DNA of 64,000 bases, from the NCBI GenBank assembly GCA_963691715.1, contig OY829281.1, positions 496,001 through 560,000 on the forward strand. The letters run 5' to 3'. Origin of the DNA: HXMU1420-13 sp963691715. GTDB taxonomy: Bacteria > Bacteroidota > Rhodothermia > Balneolales > Balneolaceae. Shown one piece after another: positions 44,600-53,805 of this stretch (the first letter of the stretch is position 1; every line of letters begins with the position of its first letter). A program made the translations under genes and the position numbers. The notes beneath the pieces were generated by a model. The model was not told the origin of the DNA. It worked only from the letters and a program-made list of their open reading frames with translations, and searched no databases.

Positions 44600-46363
44600 A
44601 TGGAATCCCATTTTGAAATAAATGAAGTAACTCAAAGACTGCCGAAACATTTACACAAATTTATTGTTCGCCAGCCATACGAGGAATATACTAGCCAAAA
44701 TCAAGCAGTTTGGCGTTATGTAATGCGGATGAATGTAGACTATTTGAGTAAAGTTGCTCATGGCTCATATAAAGATGGCTTAAAGAAAACGGGTATTCGA
44801 GTGAATAGTATTCCACACATGGAGGGAATGAATAGAATTTTAAAAGATATTGGCTGGGCAGCAGTTTCTGTAGATGGTTTTATTCCTCCAAATGCATTTA
44901 TGGAGTTTCAGGCATACAACGTACTTGTTATTGCTTCAGAGATGAGAACGATTGATCATATTGAATATACTCCAGCGCCAGATATAATCCATGAAGCTGC
45001 TGGGCATGCGCCCATAATTTCTAATCCAGAATATGCAGAGTATTTACGGCGCTTTGGAGAAATAGGGTGTAAGGCTATTTCATCTTCTAAAGATTATGAG
45101 ATGTACGAAGCTATTCGTTTACTATCCATCTTGAAAGAAGACCCAAATTCAAAACAAGAAGATATAGATAAGGCACAAGATGAAGTAGAATACCTACAAG
45201 AGAACATGGGTGAACTATCAGAAATGGCAATGATTAGAAATCTCCATTGGTGGACGGTAGAATATGGGTTAATAGGTGATTTAGAACATCCTAAGATTTA
45301 TGGTGCTGGTTTACTTTCGTCTATTGGTGAAAGTAAATGGTGTATGGAATCTGGAGTAAAAAAGGTGCCCTATTCATTGCAAGCTGCATTTCAAAATTTT
45401 GATATAACAAAACCACAACCACAACTTTTTGTCACCCCTGATTTTGCTTATTTAAGTCTTGTTTTAGAAGAATTTGCGAATACTATGGCTTTAAGGGTTG
45501 GGGGGCTTAATGGGGTTGAAAAACTTATAGATTCAGGGAATTTAGGTACCATTGAATTAAGTACAGGAATACAAATTTCTGGATTATTTGAAGGTTTTAT
45601 CAAAGATGATAGAGGAGAATTGGCTTACATTCAAACTTCAGGGCCAACAGCTTTATCGAACCGCGATAAAGAGTTAATTGGTCATGGAATAGAACATCAT
45701 AAAGATGGATTTGGCTGTCCTATCGGATACTTAAAAGGTAGAAATTTACCAATAGAAGATATGACACCTCGAGATTTAGACGCATATGGTATTTATGAGG
45801 GTAAAATTGCAACATTAGAGTTTGAAAGTGGTGTAGTTGTAGAAGGGCGTGTTGTTACTGGAACCAGAGACCTTCAAGGTAAAATTATTTTAATAACATT
45901 TGATGACTGTTCAGTGACTTATAAAGACCGAGTGCTTTTCAAGCCAGAATGGGGAGCTTACGATATGGCTATCGGCAAAGAAGTTATTTCAGCATTTGCA
46001 GGACCAGCTGATGTTAATTCATTCGAGGAAATTGGGCAGGTTTCGAACATTGTAATGCAAAAAATTTATTATTCCGATTCTGAAAAAAAACTCTTCAATA
46101 TGTATTCAGTCGTTCGAGAAATTCGTGAATCAGAAGTATATGATAAAGACAAACTTAAACGAATTTTTGAAGAATTAATATCCATTTACCCAAACGAATG
46201 GCTATTACCATTAGAATTATATGAGTTAGCTTATATAAAAAACTTAGATATTCAAGACAAAATTTATAATTATCTAGTAGAGAAAAAAGGAAATCCTTCT
46301 TTGGAAAAGCTCATCGAGAATGGTCTAAATCTTATTCAACAAAAAGAATTACAAAATCTTTAG
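44600..46363 (+). CDS. Aromatic amino acid hydroxylase, long form
   Basis: 587 aa. The catalytic domain of the pterin-dependent phenylalanine/tyrosine hydroxylase family has all iron ligands: His131 and His136 (I-I-H-E-A-A-G-H-A-P) and Glu221 (T-V-E-Y-G-L-I-G). The N-terminal half runs to about residue 310. A further ~275 residues (beta-rich, with E-F-E-S-G-V-V-V-E-G-R-V-V-T-G-T and then a helical tail) have no counterpart in the ~270-residue proteobacterial PhhA. Long forms of this kind occur in Bacteroidota. It probably makes tyrosine from phenylalanine. An amino acid permease follows. Confidence 0.9.
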   Translation: MESHFEINEVTQRLPKHLHKFIVRQPYEEYTSQNQAVWRYVMRMNVDYLSKVAHGSYKDGLKKTGIRVNSIPHMEGMNRILKDIGWAAVSVDGFIPPNAFMEFQAYNVLVIASEMRTIDHIEYTPAPDIIHEAAGHAPIISNPEYAEYLRRFGEIGCKAISSSKDYEMYEAIRLLSILKEDPNSKQEDIDKAQDEVEYLQENMGELSEMAMIRNLHWWTVEYGLIGDLEHPKIYGAGLLSSIGESKWCMESGVKKVPYSLQAAFQNFDITKPQPQLFVTPDFAYLSLVLEEFANTMALRVGGLNGVEKLIDSGNLGTIELSTGIQISGLFEGFIKDDRGELAYIQTSGPTALSNRDKELIGHGIEHHKDGFGCPIGYLKGRNLPIEDMTPRDLDAYGIYEGKIATLEFESGVVVEGRVVTGTRDLQGKIILITFDDCSVTYKDRVLFKPEWGAYDMAIGKEVISAFAGPADVNSFEEIGQVSNIVMQKIYYSDSEKKLFNMYSVVREIRESEVYDKDKLKRIFEELISIYPNEWLLPLELYELAYIKNLDIQDKIYNYLVEKKGNPSLEKLIENGLNLIQQKELQNL

Positions 46364-46480
46364 ATATTCTATCTATTAATTGATTTAACTTCTATTTGAG
46401 ATTAGTAAACTTATCTCAGAACTCATTGGATATGACGAAAAACCAACTAAAATATTTGTGAACAAAAAAATAGAAATACC

Positions 46481-47878
46481 ATGGGTTCTTTAAAAAAAGT
46501 GTTAGGTCTCAAAGACCTTACTCTTATGAATATCTCGTTAGTTGTTGGTTTTTCGGGTCTAACCTTAGTTGCACAATTTGGATTTTCAAGTGTGATTATG
46601 TACCTGATAGTTATGATTTTACTATTTATACCATCTAGTATTGTGATATCAGAACTTAACGCGCGATTACCTGGAGAAGGAGGTTTTTACAATTGGGTAA
46701 AACAAGCTTTTGGTGATATTCATGCTTTTATTGTTGCTTGGTCTTATTGGTTAAGTAGTATCGTTTGGTTCCCAACAGTTTGTTTGTTTATTTCAACATC
46801 AGCAGTCTATTTATTGGGGCAAGAATATCATTTTCTTATAGAACATAAAGTATATAATCTATTATCTGGGTTGGTTATAATTTGGGGCATTACTTTACTA
46901 AATATATTGGGTTTAGAAAAGGCAAAATGGATACAAAATATTGGAGGAATGGCAAATTGGTTAAGCATTTCTTTACTTTTAATTCTAGGTATATGGTTCA
47001 TAATTACAAATGGTAGTGCTCAAGAAATATCATGGAATGCATTTATACCAGATTTTACAGATTTGTCTATTTTGCCATTTTTTGCAGCTGTGGCTTATTG
47101 TTTTGGTGGGTTAGAATTAGCTCCCGTCATGGCAGGTGAAATAAAAGAGCCTGAAAAGAATATTCCTAGGTCGATTTTAATATCAGCTATTATAATTGGC
47201 GCAATTTATATAGTTGGTAGCTTAATCTTAATTGTTACTCTCCCAAAAGGCGGAATCGATGAGATTAATGGGCTGGTACAATCTTTTTCGATAGTAACTG
47301 ATATACTAGAAATTCAATGGGTAGGATGGTTGGGAATAGTATTGATTACTTTAGGGACCCTAGGTTTATTTGGAAGTTGGTTAACTGGTAATGCACGAAT
47401 ACCTTTCGTGATAGGACTAAACAATTATCTACCAAAAAAATTTGGAAACATTCATTCGAAATATGGAACGCCACATATATCATTACTTTGGCAGGGTATA
47501 GTAGTAACCATTCTTTTTCTTGCATCTCAAGCTGGAGCAACCATTAAAGAGGCATTTTTGATACTTTACAACATGTCGATTCTATTATATTTCTTACCTT
47601 TTCTGTATATGTATTCTGCTTTTATAGTATTGAGAAAAAAAGATGATAGTGAAATTGATATAGTGCCATTTATTTCTAAGTCAAGAAAGTGTTCATTTTT
47701 CGTGGGTATATCCGCTTTGTTAATGACATCATTAGCTTGTTTTTTAGCAATTTTTCCATCAGGCTCAATTACTGAAGATTCTTCTTATACACTACAGGTA
47801 TTAGGAGGGGCTATGCTATTAAATGGTATTGGTATGATGGTTTATTTTATTTCATTACGAACAAATACACAAAGCTAA
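46481..47878 (+). CDS. APC-superfamily amino acid permease
   Basis: 465 aa with about 12 membrane segments. The family N-terminus is visible (G-L-K-D-L-T-L-M-N-I-S-L-V-V-G-F), as are A-R-L-P-G-E-G-G-F-Y-N-W and A-G-E-I-K-E-P-E-K-N-I-P-R-S. It would take up an amino acid or polyamine; the hydroxylase upstream (117-bp gap) hints at aromatic amino acids but this is weak. It converges on bshB1. Confidence 0.9.
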   Translation: MGSLKKVLGLKDLTLMNISLVVGFSGLTLVAQFGFSSVIMYLIVMILLFIPSSIVISELNARLPGEGGFYNWVKQAFGDIHAFIVAWSYWLSSIVWFPTVCLFISTSAVYLLGQEYHFLIEHKVYNLLSGLVIIWGITLLNILGLEKAKWIQNIGGMANWLSISLLLILGIWFIITNGSAQEISWNAFIPDFTDLSILPFFAAVAYCFGGLELAPVMAGEIKEPEKNIPRSILISAIIIGAIYIVGSLILIVTLPKGGIDEINGLVQSFSIVTDILEIQWVGWLGIVLITLGTLGLFGSWLTGNARIPFVIGLNNYLPKKFGNIHSKYGTPHISLLWQGIVVTILFLASQAGATIKEAFLILYNMSILLYFLPFLYMYSAFIVLRKKDDSEIDIVPFISKSRKCSFFVGISALLMTSLACFLAIFPSGSITEDSSYTLQVLGGAMLLNGIGMMVYFISLRTNTQS

Positions 47879-47926
47879 AATTTTTGAAAAATTGTTTCTT
47901 AGATACCAATCATAAGTTATTAATAA

Positions 47927-48649
47927 TCAACGTATATCTTTAAAGGAGCTTAATCCAATTTTACCATTTAATTTTTTAAATGCTTCACCCATTTCAAACC
48001 CAGCTACATGTCCATAATGCCTTGCTCTTGCTTCAATTTGAGAAAAATACTTAGATGAAGAAATATATGTTTCTGGTTCACTATCATTTGCAACAACATT
48101 GAATTGACTACTAAAAGCAAGAACAGCTCTTTTTTTTGTTTCCCAGTGTTTACTAATGTCAAAAATGAAGTCTGGTTCAAACGGACGATCTTGCATGTAT
48201 TGTAAAATCAGAGTGGGGCGAAATGCATCTTGCTCAATGCCATGTAACATTGTTTTAATCTTAGATAATCCGGAATAAAACAGTGAGTCAAGAGAAAGTT
48301 GTGTAGCCTTTCCATGATCTGGATGTCGATCGTAGGATGAGCCAATCAAACATATGTTTGGTTTTGTTAAACGAATTTGTTCAATTAATTTTATTTGATT
48401 TTCTCTTGTATTATTAATCAACGAATCCCCAAGATCTAAATTAATTCGATAATCTATCCCAAGTATGTGAGAGGCTTTGTTAACCTCTTCTGAACGGGTA
48501 ATTGCATTGCCTCGCGTTCCCATCTCACCTTTTGTGAGGTCTATTATTCCAACTTTATTTCCTTCGCTAACTAATGCGGAAATTGTTCCTCCAGCATTTA
48601 GTTCTGCATCGTCAGGGTGGGCTGCAAATACAAGAATATCTAATTTCAT
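47927..48649 (-). CDS. bshB1: Bacillithiol biosynthesis deacetylase BshB1
   Basis: 240 aa. Zinc site His11 and Asp14 (A-A-H-P-D-D-A-E-L) and His112 (D-R-H-P-D-H). The segment D-L-T-K-G-E-M-G-T-R-G-N-A-I-T-R is the BshB1 hallmark. It deacetylates GlcNAc-malate in bacillithiol synthesis in the cytoplasm. It is divergent from the ABC permease gene over 138 bp. bshA and bshC are not in the window. Confidence 0.94.
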   Translation of the reverse strand: MKLDILVFAAHPDDAELNAGGTISALVSEGNKVGIIDLTKGEMGTRGNAITRSEEVNKASHILGIDYRINLDLGDSLINNTRENQIKLIEQIRLTKPNICLIGSSYDRHPDHGKATQLSLDSLFYSGLSKIKTMLHGIEQDAFRPTLILQYMQDRPFEPDFIFDISKHWETKKRAVLAFSSQFNVVANDSEPETYISSSKYFSQIEARARHYGHVAGFEMGEAFKKLNGKIGLSSFKDIR

Positions 48650-48787
48650 ATTTCAAAATAATTTAAAACAAGTAAGATAGTTGTAAAAAAAGGCAACTTT
48701 ATGAAATAAAGAAGTTTAATTTTCACCAAATTGAAACGAATACCATGACCGAGCGTATTCATAGAATTAAATATAAAATAATTTTTA

Positions 48788-50011
48788 ATGAGATTATTAT
48801 TTAGCATTATTGAAGGTTTAAAAGTTGCTTTTAAAGCATTATCGATAAACAAAATTCGCTCTTTATTAACTGCCCTATGTATTATAATCGGAATTACTAT
48901 GGTTACCGTTGTAGATGCAGTAACTACAGGAATGGATGAAAGCTTTGAGAATAGTATGGCGATGCTTGGTAGAAATGTAATTTATATTCAAAAATGGCCC
49001 TGGGATAATGACAATGATTGGTGGGAAATAATTGGGCGAAAAGAAATGGAAGTCGATTATGCAGAATTTTTAGAAGAAAGAAGTAAGCTAGCTTCTGTGG
49101 TTGCAGCTTATACGGAGAATTATGTTGCTGTGCGTTTTGAAGATAAATTAATTGAAAATGTTGGATTAAATGGTGCTACATCTAATTTTCTAAACATCCA
49201 GGGTTTGGATATTACCTCAGGTAGAATGTTTACAGAAAATGAAGTTCGTTCCGCCAATAAAGTTGCTATTATTGGAGTTTCCATAAAGGATGAATTCTTC
49301 GAAAATATTGATCCTTTAGGAAAACAAGTGCGTATTGGTGGACAAAAATTTACTGTTATAGGGGTATTAGAAAAACAGGGAAATTTCCTCGGACTTGGAG
49401 ATGCAGATAATCGAGTAATCGTACCCATTGATGCATATGGTCAAATTTATGGTCTACGATATGGTGTCAACATTGGGGTTAAATTTCCAAATGAGGAGGC
49501 TATGATAGATGGAGAATATGAAATCGAAGGTTTAATGAGACAGATAAGAAATTTAGATGCAACTGATGAGAATGATTTTGCAATAAATAAACCACAAGCC
49601 TTTGAAGAACAGCTAGCGAATTTTAAAGGAGGGCTTTACGTAGGTGGATTTGTACTTGTTGGTTTGTCTTTATTAATAGGGGGTATAGGTATCATGAACA
49701 TTATGTTTGTCTCAGTACGAGAAAGAACAAAAGAAATTGGCATTAGAAAAGCAGTTGGGGCAAAATCATGGGAGATACTTACCCAATTTCTTATTGAGGC
49801 GGTTTTGATTTGTATTGTAGGAGGAGTAGTAGGTATTACACTTGCAGCGATTGCAACTTATGCAATAGATCAGGTTTTTACTGCTAAAATGAATATTGGT
49901 GTGGTTGCTTTTGCGTTCTTTATTTGCACCCTAGTTGGGGTAATTTTTGGTTTTATTCCAGCATTTAAAGCAGCTAAATCAGATCCTATTGAATCATTAA
50001 GGTTTGAATGA
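48788..50011 (+). CDS. MacB-like ABC transporter permease 1
   Basis: 407 aa, four membrane segments: one N-terminal, then a large periplasmic MacB_PCD domain (about 50-270), then FtsX-domain helices (I-G-G-I-G-I-M-N-I-M-F-V-S-V-R-E-R-T-K-E-I-G-I-R-K-A-V-G-A). No ATPase domain is fused. With the separate ATPase at 55197 it should form a type VII ABC mechanotransmission pump. It overlaps permease 2 by 4 bases. Confidence 0.93.
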   Translation: MRLLFSIIEGLKVAFKALSINKIRSLLTALCIIIGITMVTVVDAVTTGMDESFENSMAMLGRNVIYIQKWPWDNDNDWWEIIGRKEMEVDYAEFLEERSKLASVVAAYTENYVAVRFEDKLIENVGLNGATSNFLNIQGLDITSGRMFTENEVRSANKVAIIGVSIKDEFFENIDPLGKQVRIGGQKFTVIGVLEKQGNFLGLGDADNRVIVPIDAYGQIYGLRYGVNIGVKFPNEEAMIDGEYEIEGLMRQIRNLDATDENDFAINKPQAFEEQLANFKGGLYVGGFVLVGLSLLIGGIGIMNIMFVSVRERTKEIGIRKAVGAKSWEILTQFLIEAVLICIVGGVVGITLAAIATYAIDQVFTAKMNIGVVAFAFFICTLVGVIFGFIPAFKAAKSDPIESLRFE

Positions 50012-51234
50012 TGCATATTTCAGAAACTTTTAAACAAGCTTTAGATTCACTTTTAGCTAACAAAATTCGTTCGTTTCTAACTCTATTGGCTTTAGTAATT
50101 GGAGTATTTTCGGTGATTGTTTCTACTACTGCAGTTGCAGTTTTAGATAATTTTTTCACAAATACAATGAGCTTCTTAGGAAGTGACGTAATTACGGTCC
50201 AAAAAAATCCCGCAATTCAAACGGGACCAAGAGATTCGAATTTAAGAAATCGTAAAGACATTACTTTTGAAGATGCAGAACGACTGGATAAATTACTTAA
50301 AACTGGTGAAGGAGTTGGGTCCATTAATTCTTTTAGTTTTACTAGTGTATCTTATGGTGATGAAAAAACAGATCCAAATGTCGTAATCCGTGGAGGCAAT
50401 GCAGAATTTATTGAAAACAACGCGTTTCAGTTAGAGGATGGTAGAAATATCAATGATGAAGATATTCAATATAAACGAAACGTAGTTATACTCGGAAAAG
50501 ATGTGCAAGTCGACCTCTTTAAAAATGAATATCCATTAGGTAAAACTGTAAGAATAGATGGTCAACCTTATCAAATTATTGGATTATTAGAGAAAAAAGG
50601 TCAAATTTTTGGTTCATCATTCGATAATTTTGCAATTATCCCATACAGCACCGGTATTAAGAACTATGGAGGGAAAAGAGGCATAGCAATTCAGCTTCGT
50701 GCACCACAAATTTCAAAAATTCAAGAAACCATCGAAGAAGTTACAGGAATAATGCGTGTAATACGAAATGTAGGCCCCATTGATGAAAATGATTTCGAGA
50801 TTACAACGAATGATTCCCTTGCCGGCACATTCGATGGATTTACAGCACTATTATATGGACTTGGTATTGTTGTTGGTTTCATTACCTTAGCTGGAGCAGG
50901 TATAGGTGTAATGAATATAATGCTGGTTTCAGTAACTGAACGAACTAGAGAAATAGGTGTTCGCAAATCGGTAGGAGCAACTAGGAAAGCTATTATATAT
51001 CAATTTCTAGCTGAAGCTATATTTATATGTCAGTTTGGAGGTATCATAGGTATGATATTAGGAATCCTTGGTGGTAATGTGGTGGCTTTTCAAATCGATA
51101 CAGAAATGGTTATTCCCATTGAATGGGTATTTGGTAGTTTTTTTGGAATGCTTTTTATTGGTTTATTATTTGGAGTTTATCCTGCATACAAAGCTGCACA
51201 ATTAGATCCCATAGAAAGTTTACGATATGAGTAA
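50008..51234 (+). CDS. MacB-like ABC transporter permease 2
   Basis: 408 aa, same layout as the previous gene: N-terminal TM, MacB_PCD periplasmic domain and FtsX core (G-V-M-N-I-M-L-V-S-V-T-E-R-T-R-E-I-G-V-R-K-S-V-G-A). Both end in D-P-I-E-S-L-R-(F/Y)-E. The two are paralogues and probably form a heterodimer. ATG at 50008 overlaps the upstream stop; ATG at 50011 is an alternative. Confidence 0.93.
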   Translation: MMHISETFKQALDSLLANKIRSFLTLLALVIGVFSVIVSTTAVAVLDNFFTNTMSFLGSDVITVQKNPAIQTGPRDSNLRNRKDITFEDAERLDKLLKTGEGVGSINSFSFTSVSYGDEKTDPNVVIRGGNAEFIENNAFQLEDGRNINDEDIQYKRNVVILGKDVQVDLFKNEYPLGKTVRIDGQPYQIIGLLEKKGQIFGSSFDNFAIIPYSTGIKNYGGKRGIAIQLRAPQISKIQETIEEVTGIMRVIRNVGPIDENDFEITTNDSLAGTFDGFTALLYGLGIVVGFITLAGAGIGVMNIMLVSVTERTREIGVRKSVGATRKAIIYQFLAEAIFICQFGGIIGMILGILGGNVVAFQIDTEMVIPIEWVFGSFFGMLFIGLLFGVYPAYKAAQLDPIESLRYE

Positions 51235-51238
51235 GGTT

Positions 51239-51266
51239 TTGATTGCTGACCATGTTAGTTATCTTG
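51239..51266 (+). promoter_or_regulatory. Possible internal promoter before the small envelope cassette
   Basis: TTG at 51239-51241, an 18-base spacer and TATCTTG at 51260-51266 approximate the Bacteroidota consensus. It would start transcription about 25 bases upstream of the next ATG, which is preceded by AGGGA. Confidence 0.35.
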
Positions 51267-51294
51267 TATTTAAAAAAATAAATAGGGAATACTT

Positions 51295-51507
51295 ATGAAC
51301 GAAGAAATCATTCAAAATTTAAATGAACGTCTAGATCGTACAATCGATAAGGGGCGGGATATCTTAGCTGATGAACAACTTAAGCAAAAAGTAGAAGAGC
51401 TTAGAAATCAGGCAGAAACAACTATAAAAAAACACCCTATTAAAAGTGTTCTTGCCGGTCTCGCAGTTGGTGTACTTTTAGGCGCATTAATTGGGTCCGA
51501 CGACTAA
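51295..51507 (+). CDS. Small YqjD/ElaB-like (DUF883-type) membrane-anchored protein
   Basis: 70 aa: an amphipathic helical region followed by a single glycine-rich C-terminal membrane segment (S-V-L-A-G-L-A-V-G-V-L-L-G-A-L-I-G). This is the arrangement of YqjD/ElaB proteins, which in E. coli are stress-related and inner-membrane anchored. A ribosome-binding-like AGGGA precedes the ATG. It begins a cassette of three overlapping or abutting genes. Confidence 0.75.
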   Translation: MNEEIIQNLNERLDRTIDKGRDILADEQLKQKVEELRNQAETTIKKHPIKSVLAGLAVGVLLGALIGSDD

Positions 51508-51508
51508 G

Positions 51509-51928
51509 ATGGATCAACTTAATTCTAGAATAAAACTCATTACAAGTGAATTAAAGCAATATGTAGAAACCAAAATTGACCTCATGGTTATAACTTATGG
51601 TGATCAAATTGCAAGATGGCTTGGTGAATCTATTCAAAAACTTATTGGGTTTACAATATTAAGTATTGGATTATTTTTTTTATTAATAGGACTTGCAATT
51701 TATTTAGGTGAACTACTAGATAATCTATTTATAGGTTATTTAATTGTTGGATTGCCAATGATATTAATGGGTTTATTGTTAGCATCTATGAAACCAAAAG
51801 GAATTGCCAGAGGTATACAAAATCAGTTTATGGAAGGGGTATTAAATTCAGTGGATAAAAAGCAAAATGATAGTCTAGATCAGCTTCCAGAAGCGAAAAA
51901 AAAAGAAATAATGCAAGGTAATGAGTAA
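51509..51928 (+). CDS. YqjE/Holin-X-like membrane protein
   Basis: 139 aa. Two closely spaced membrane segments (about 47-68 and 77-97: L-I-G-F-T-I-L-S-I-G-L-F-F-L-L-I-G-L and I-V-G-L-P-M-I-L-M-G) flanked by helical ends fit the YqjE/Phage_holin_3_6 family. The ATG at 51509 is one base after the preceding stop. Despite the family name, no phage genes are nearby. It overlaps the next gene by 8 bases. Confidence 0.75.
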   Translation: MDQLNSRIKLITSELKQYVETKIDLMVITYGDQIARWLGESIQKLIGFTILSIGLFFLLIGLAIYLGELLDNLFIGYLIVGLPMILMGLLLASMKPKGIARGIQNQFMEGVLNSVDKKQNDSLDQLPEAKKKEIMQGNE

Positions 51929-52292
51929 GAAGATTGATCGAATAGAAGCCAAAAAGAAAGAATTGGAGGCTAATCTTGAACGATTACAAACTGGATTAGA
52001 AGCCAATCTTGAACATGTAAAAAAAGATGTTACAAATAAAGTAATTCCATCAGAAGTTATAAGAGAGTATCCATTACCAGCAGTCGGAACTTCCATAATC
52101 GTCGGTTTACTTTTAACTAGATTAGGTAGAAAGAAACCTAAGAAGAAAGAATCAAATAAAAACTTAATTGCAGAATCGTTAGGTAACTCACTAAAAAGTA
52201 GACTAACAAAAAAAGCAACTGATTTGCTTTTAGATTATATAGAAGAACGATTTGTTTCTAATTTTTCTGATCAAAAAAATAAAAAGAGCTAA
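51921..52292 (+). CDS. YqjK-position small coiled-coil membrane protein
   Basis: 123 aa. N-terminal coiled coil with an internal repeat (L-E-A-N-L-E-R-L-Q-T-G / L-E-A-N-L-E-H-V-K-K), a possible short membrane segment (V-G-T-S-I-I-V-G-L-L-L-T-R-L-G) and a very basic stretch R-K-K-P-K-K-K. No family match is certain; its place after the YqjD- and YqjE-like genes resembles the yqjD-yqjE-yqjK order, so it is likely the third member of that set. Confidence 0.65.
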   Translation: MSKKIDRIEAKKKELEANLERLQTGLEANLEHVKKDVTNKVIPSEVIREYPLPAVGTSIIVGLLLTRLGRKKPKKKESNKNLIAESLGNSLKSRLTKKATDLLLDYIEERFVSNFSDQKNKKS

Positions 52293-52394
52293 CCAGTTGT
52301 AAAAGCTTTTCAAACTTAAGATGAAACTAACTATTTCGTAACTATTTTTAGGAAGTCTCGTTCAAGGCAACCATTAACAAAAAATAAATATAAC

Positions 52395-53777
52395 ATGAAT
52401 AAAAGGATTCTTGCTGTACTAAGTGTAGTACTATTACTAAGTGGAACAGTTTTTGGGCAAACTGCTCAAGTTATTACACTAGAGGATGCTATTCGAATCG
52501 CATTAGAAAATAATTATCTATTAAAACAGGCTGAGAATAATCTAGATTTGGCAGATGAAAGCATACGCAACGAAATGGCAGATTTTTTGCCTTCATTGAG
52601 TACAAATTTTAGTGGAAATAGAACAACAGGTCAACAATTCATATTTGAACGTTTTAATGAAGGCTTAAATCCTTTTGTAGATGTTACTTCTCAATCTTTT
52701 AGCGGAAATATGAGTGCAAATATTGCAATTTTTAATGGATTTGAAAACATAATAAGCTTAAGACAGAGCCAACAAACTCAATTATCACGAGAAGAAAGTT
52801 TACAAAGAGCAAGAGAACAACTAATATTCGATACAGCCATACGATTTTTGCAAGTAATATTAGAAAACGAACTGCTTGAAATTGCCAAAGAAAATTTAGT
52901 TACATCACAAAGACAATTAGAACAAGTTCAAGCTCAGGTTGAGGTGGGATCGAGACCTGCTGTAGATTTGTATAATCAAGAGGCCACAGTTGCTAATGAT
53001 GAACTAACCATTACACAAAGAGAAAATACACTAGCTTTAAATAAGTTATTACTTGTGCGCACTCTTCAAATAGACCCTGTAGATGAATATGAATTCGTTG
53101 TACCTGAAATTAATGAAAATAAAGATTTTAATAACATTGAAAGTGTTAGTTTGAGAGGTTTAATTGACCAAGCTATGATGACTAGAAGCGATCTAAAAAG
53201 TGAAGAAGCATCGATTAAAAGTTTAGAGTTTCAATTGTTGAATGCAAGAGCAGCTCTTTTACCAAGAATTAATGGATCTGCATCAATATCATCACGCTAC
53301 AGTGATCAGTATACAAATCCAGGTGATGGTATTAAAGTAAGTTTTTCAGATCAGTTTTTTGATCAGCAAGTGAATCGTTCATTGGGTATTTCTATCAGTA
53401 TTCCAATCTTTCAAAACTACAATCGACTGTATAACATTCAATCAAATCGTGTTCAACTTAAGAATGCAGAATTAAATTTAGAAAATACAAAACTACAAAT
53501 TGTACAAGAAGTAACACAAGCGTACAATGATTATATAAATTATCTTAAGCAAAAGGAGTCTACAGAAAAATCGTTGTTTGCTTCTGAAAAAGCTTTTGAA
53601 ACTCAACAGGAGCGCTATAATGTGGGTGCAAGTACATTAATAGAGTTAAGCCAAGCACAAACTAACTACGTTAGTGCTCAATCAAACTACAAACAATCAA
53701 TTTTCAATTTGATTTTCCAAGAGAAATTACTCGATTTTTACTTGGGTAAGCTAAGCGGCGATACTATAGAATTTTAA
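52395..53777 (+). CDS. TolC-family outer-membrane efflux protein
   Basis: 460 aa with signal peptide ending S-G-T-V-F-G-Q. Two long coiled-coil regions and repeated outer-membrane-efflux-protein halves (L-E-D-A-I-R-I-A-L-E-N-N-Y and V-Q-A-Q-V-E-V-G-S-R-P-A-V-D-L) mark the family. It forms the exit duct of a tripartite pump with the adaptor, 28 bp downstream, and the two permeases upstream. Confidence 0.95.
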   Translation: MNKRILAVLSVVLLLSGTVFGQTAQVITLEDAIRIALENNYLLKQAENNLDLADESIRNEMADFLPSLSTNFSGNRTTGQQFIFERFNEGLNPFVDVTSQSFSGNMSANIAIFNGFENIISLRQSQQTQLSREESLQRAREQLIFDTAIRFLQVILENELLEIAKENLVTSQRQLEQVQAQVEVGSRPAVDLYNQEATVANDELTITQRENTLALNKLLLVRTLQIDPVDEYEFVVPEINENKDFNNIESVSLRGLIDQAMMTRSDLKSEEASIKSLEFQLLNARAALLPRINGSASISSRYSDQYTNPGDGIKVSFSDQFFDQQVNRSLGISISIPIFQNYNRLYNIQSNRVQLKNAELNLENTKLQIVQEVTQAYNDYINYLKQKESTEKSLFASEKAFETQQERYNVGASTLIELSQAQTNYVSAQSNYKQSIFNLIFQEKLLDFYLGKLSGDTIEF

Positions 53778-53805
53778 ATTAAACCAAAATATTTTAGGAA
53801 TTACA

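Noticed and set aside
46397..46418. Hairpin TGAGAT/ATCTCA after the hydroxylase gene
   Set aside because: Six base pairs, wide loop, followed by GAACTC rather than a U-run.
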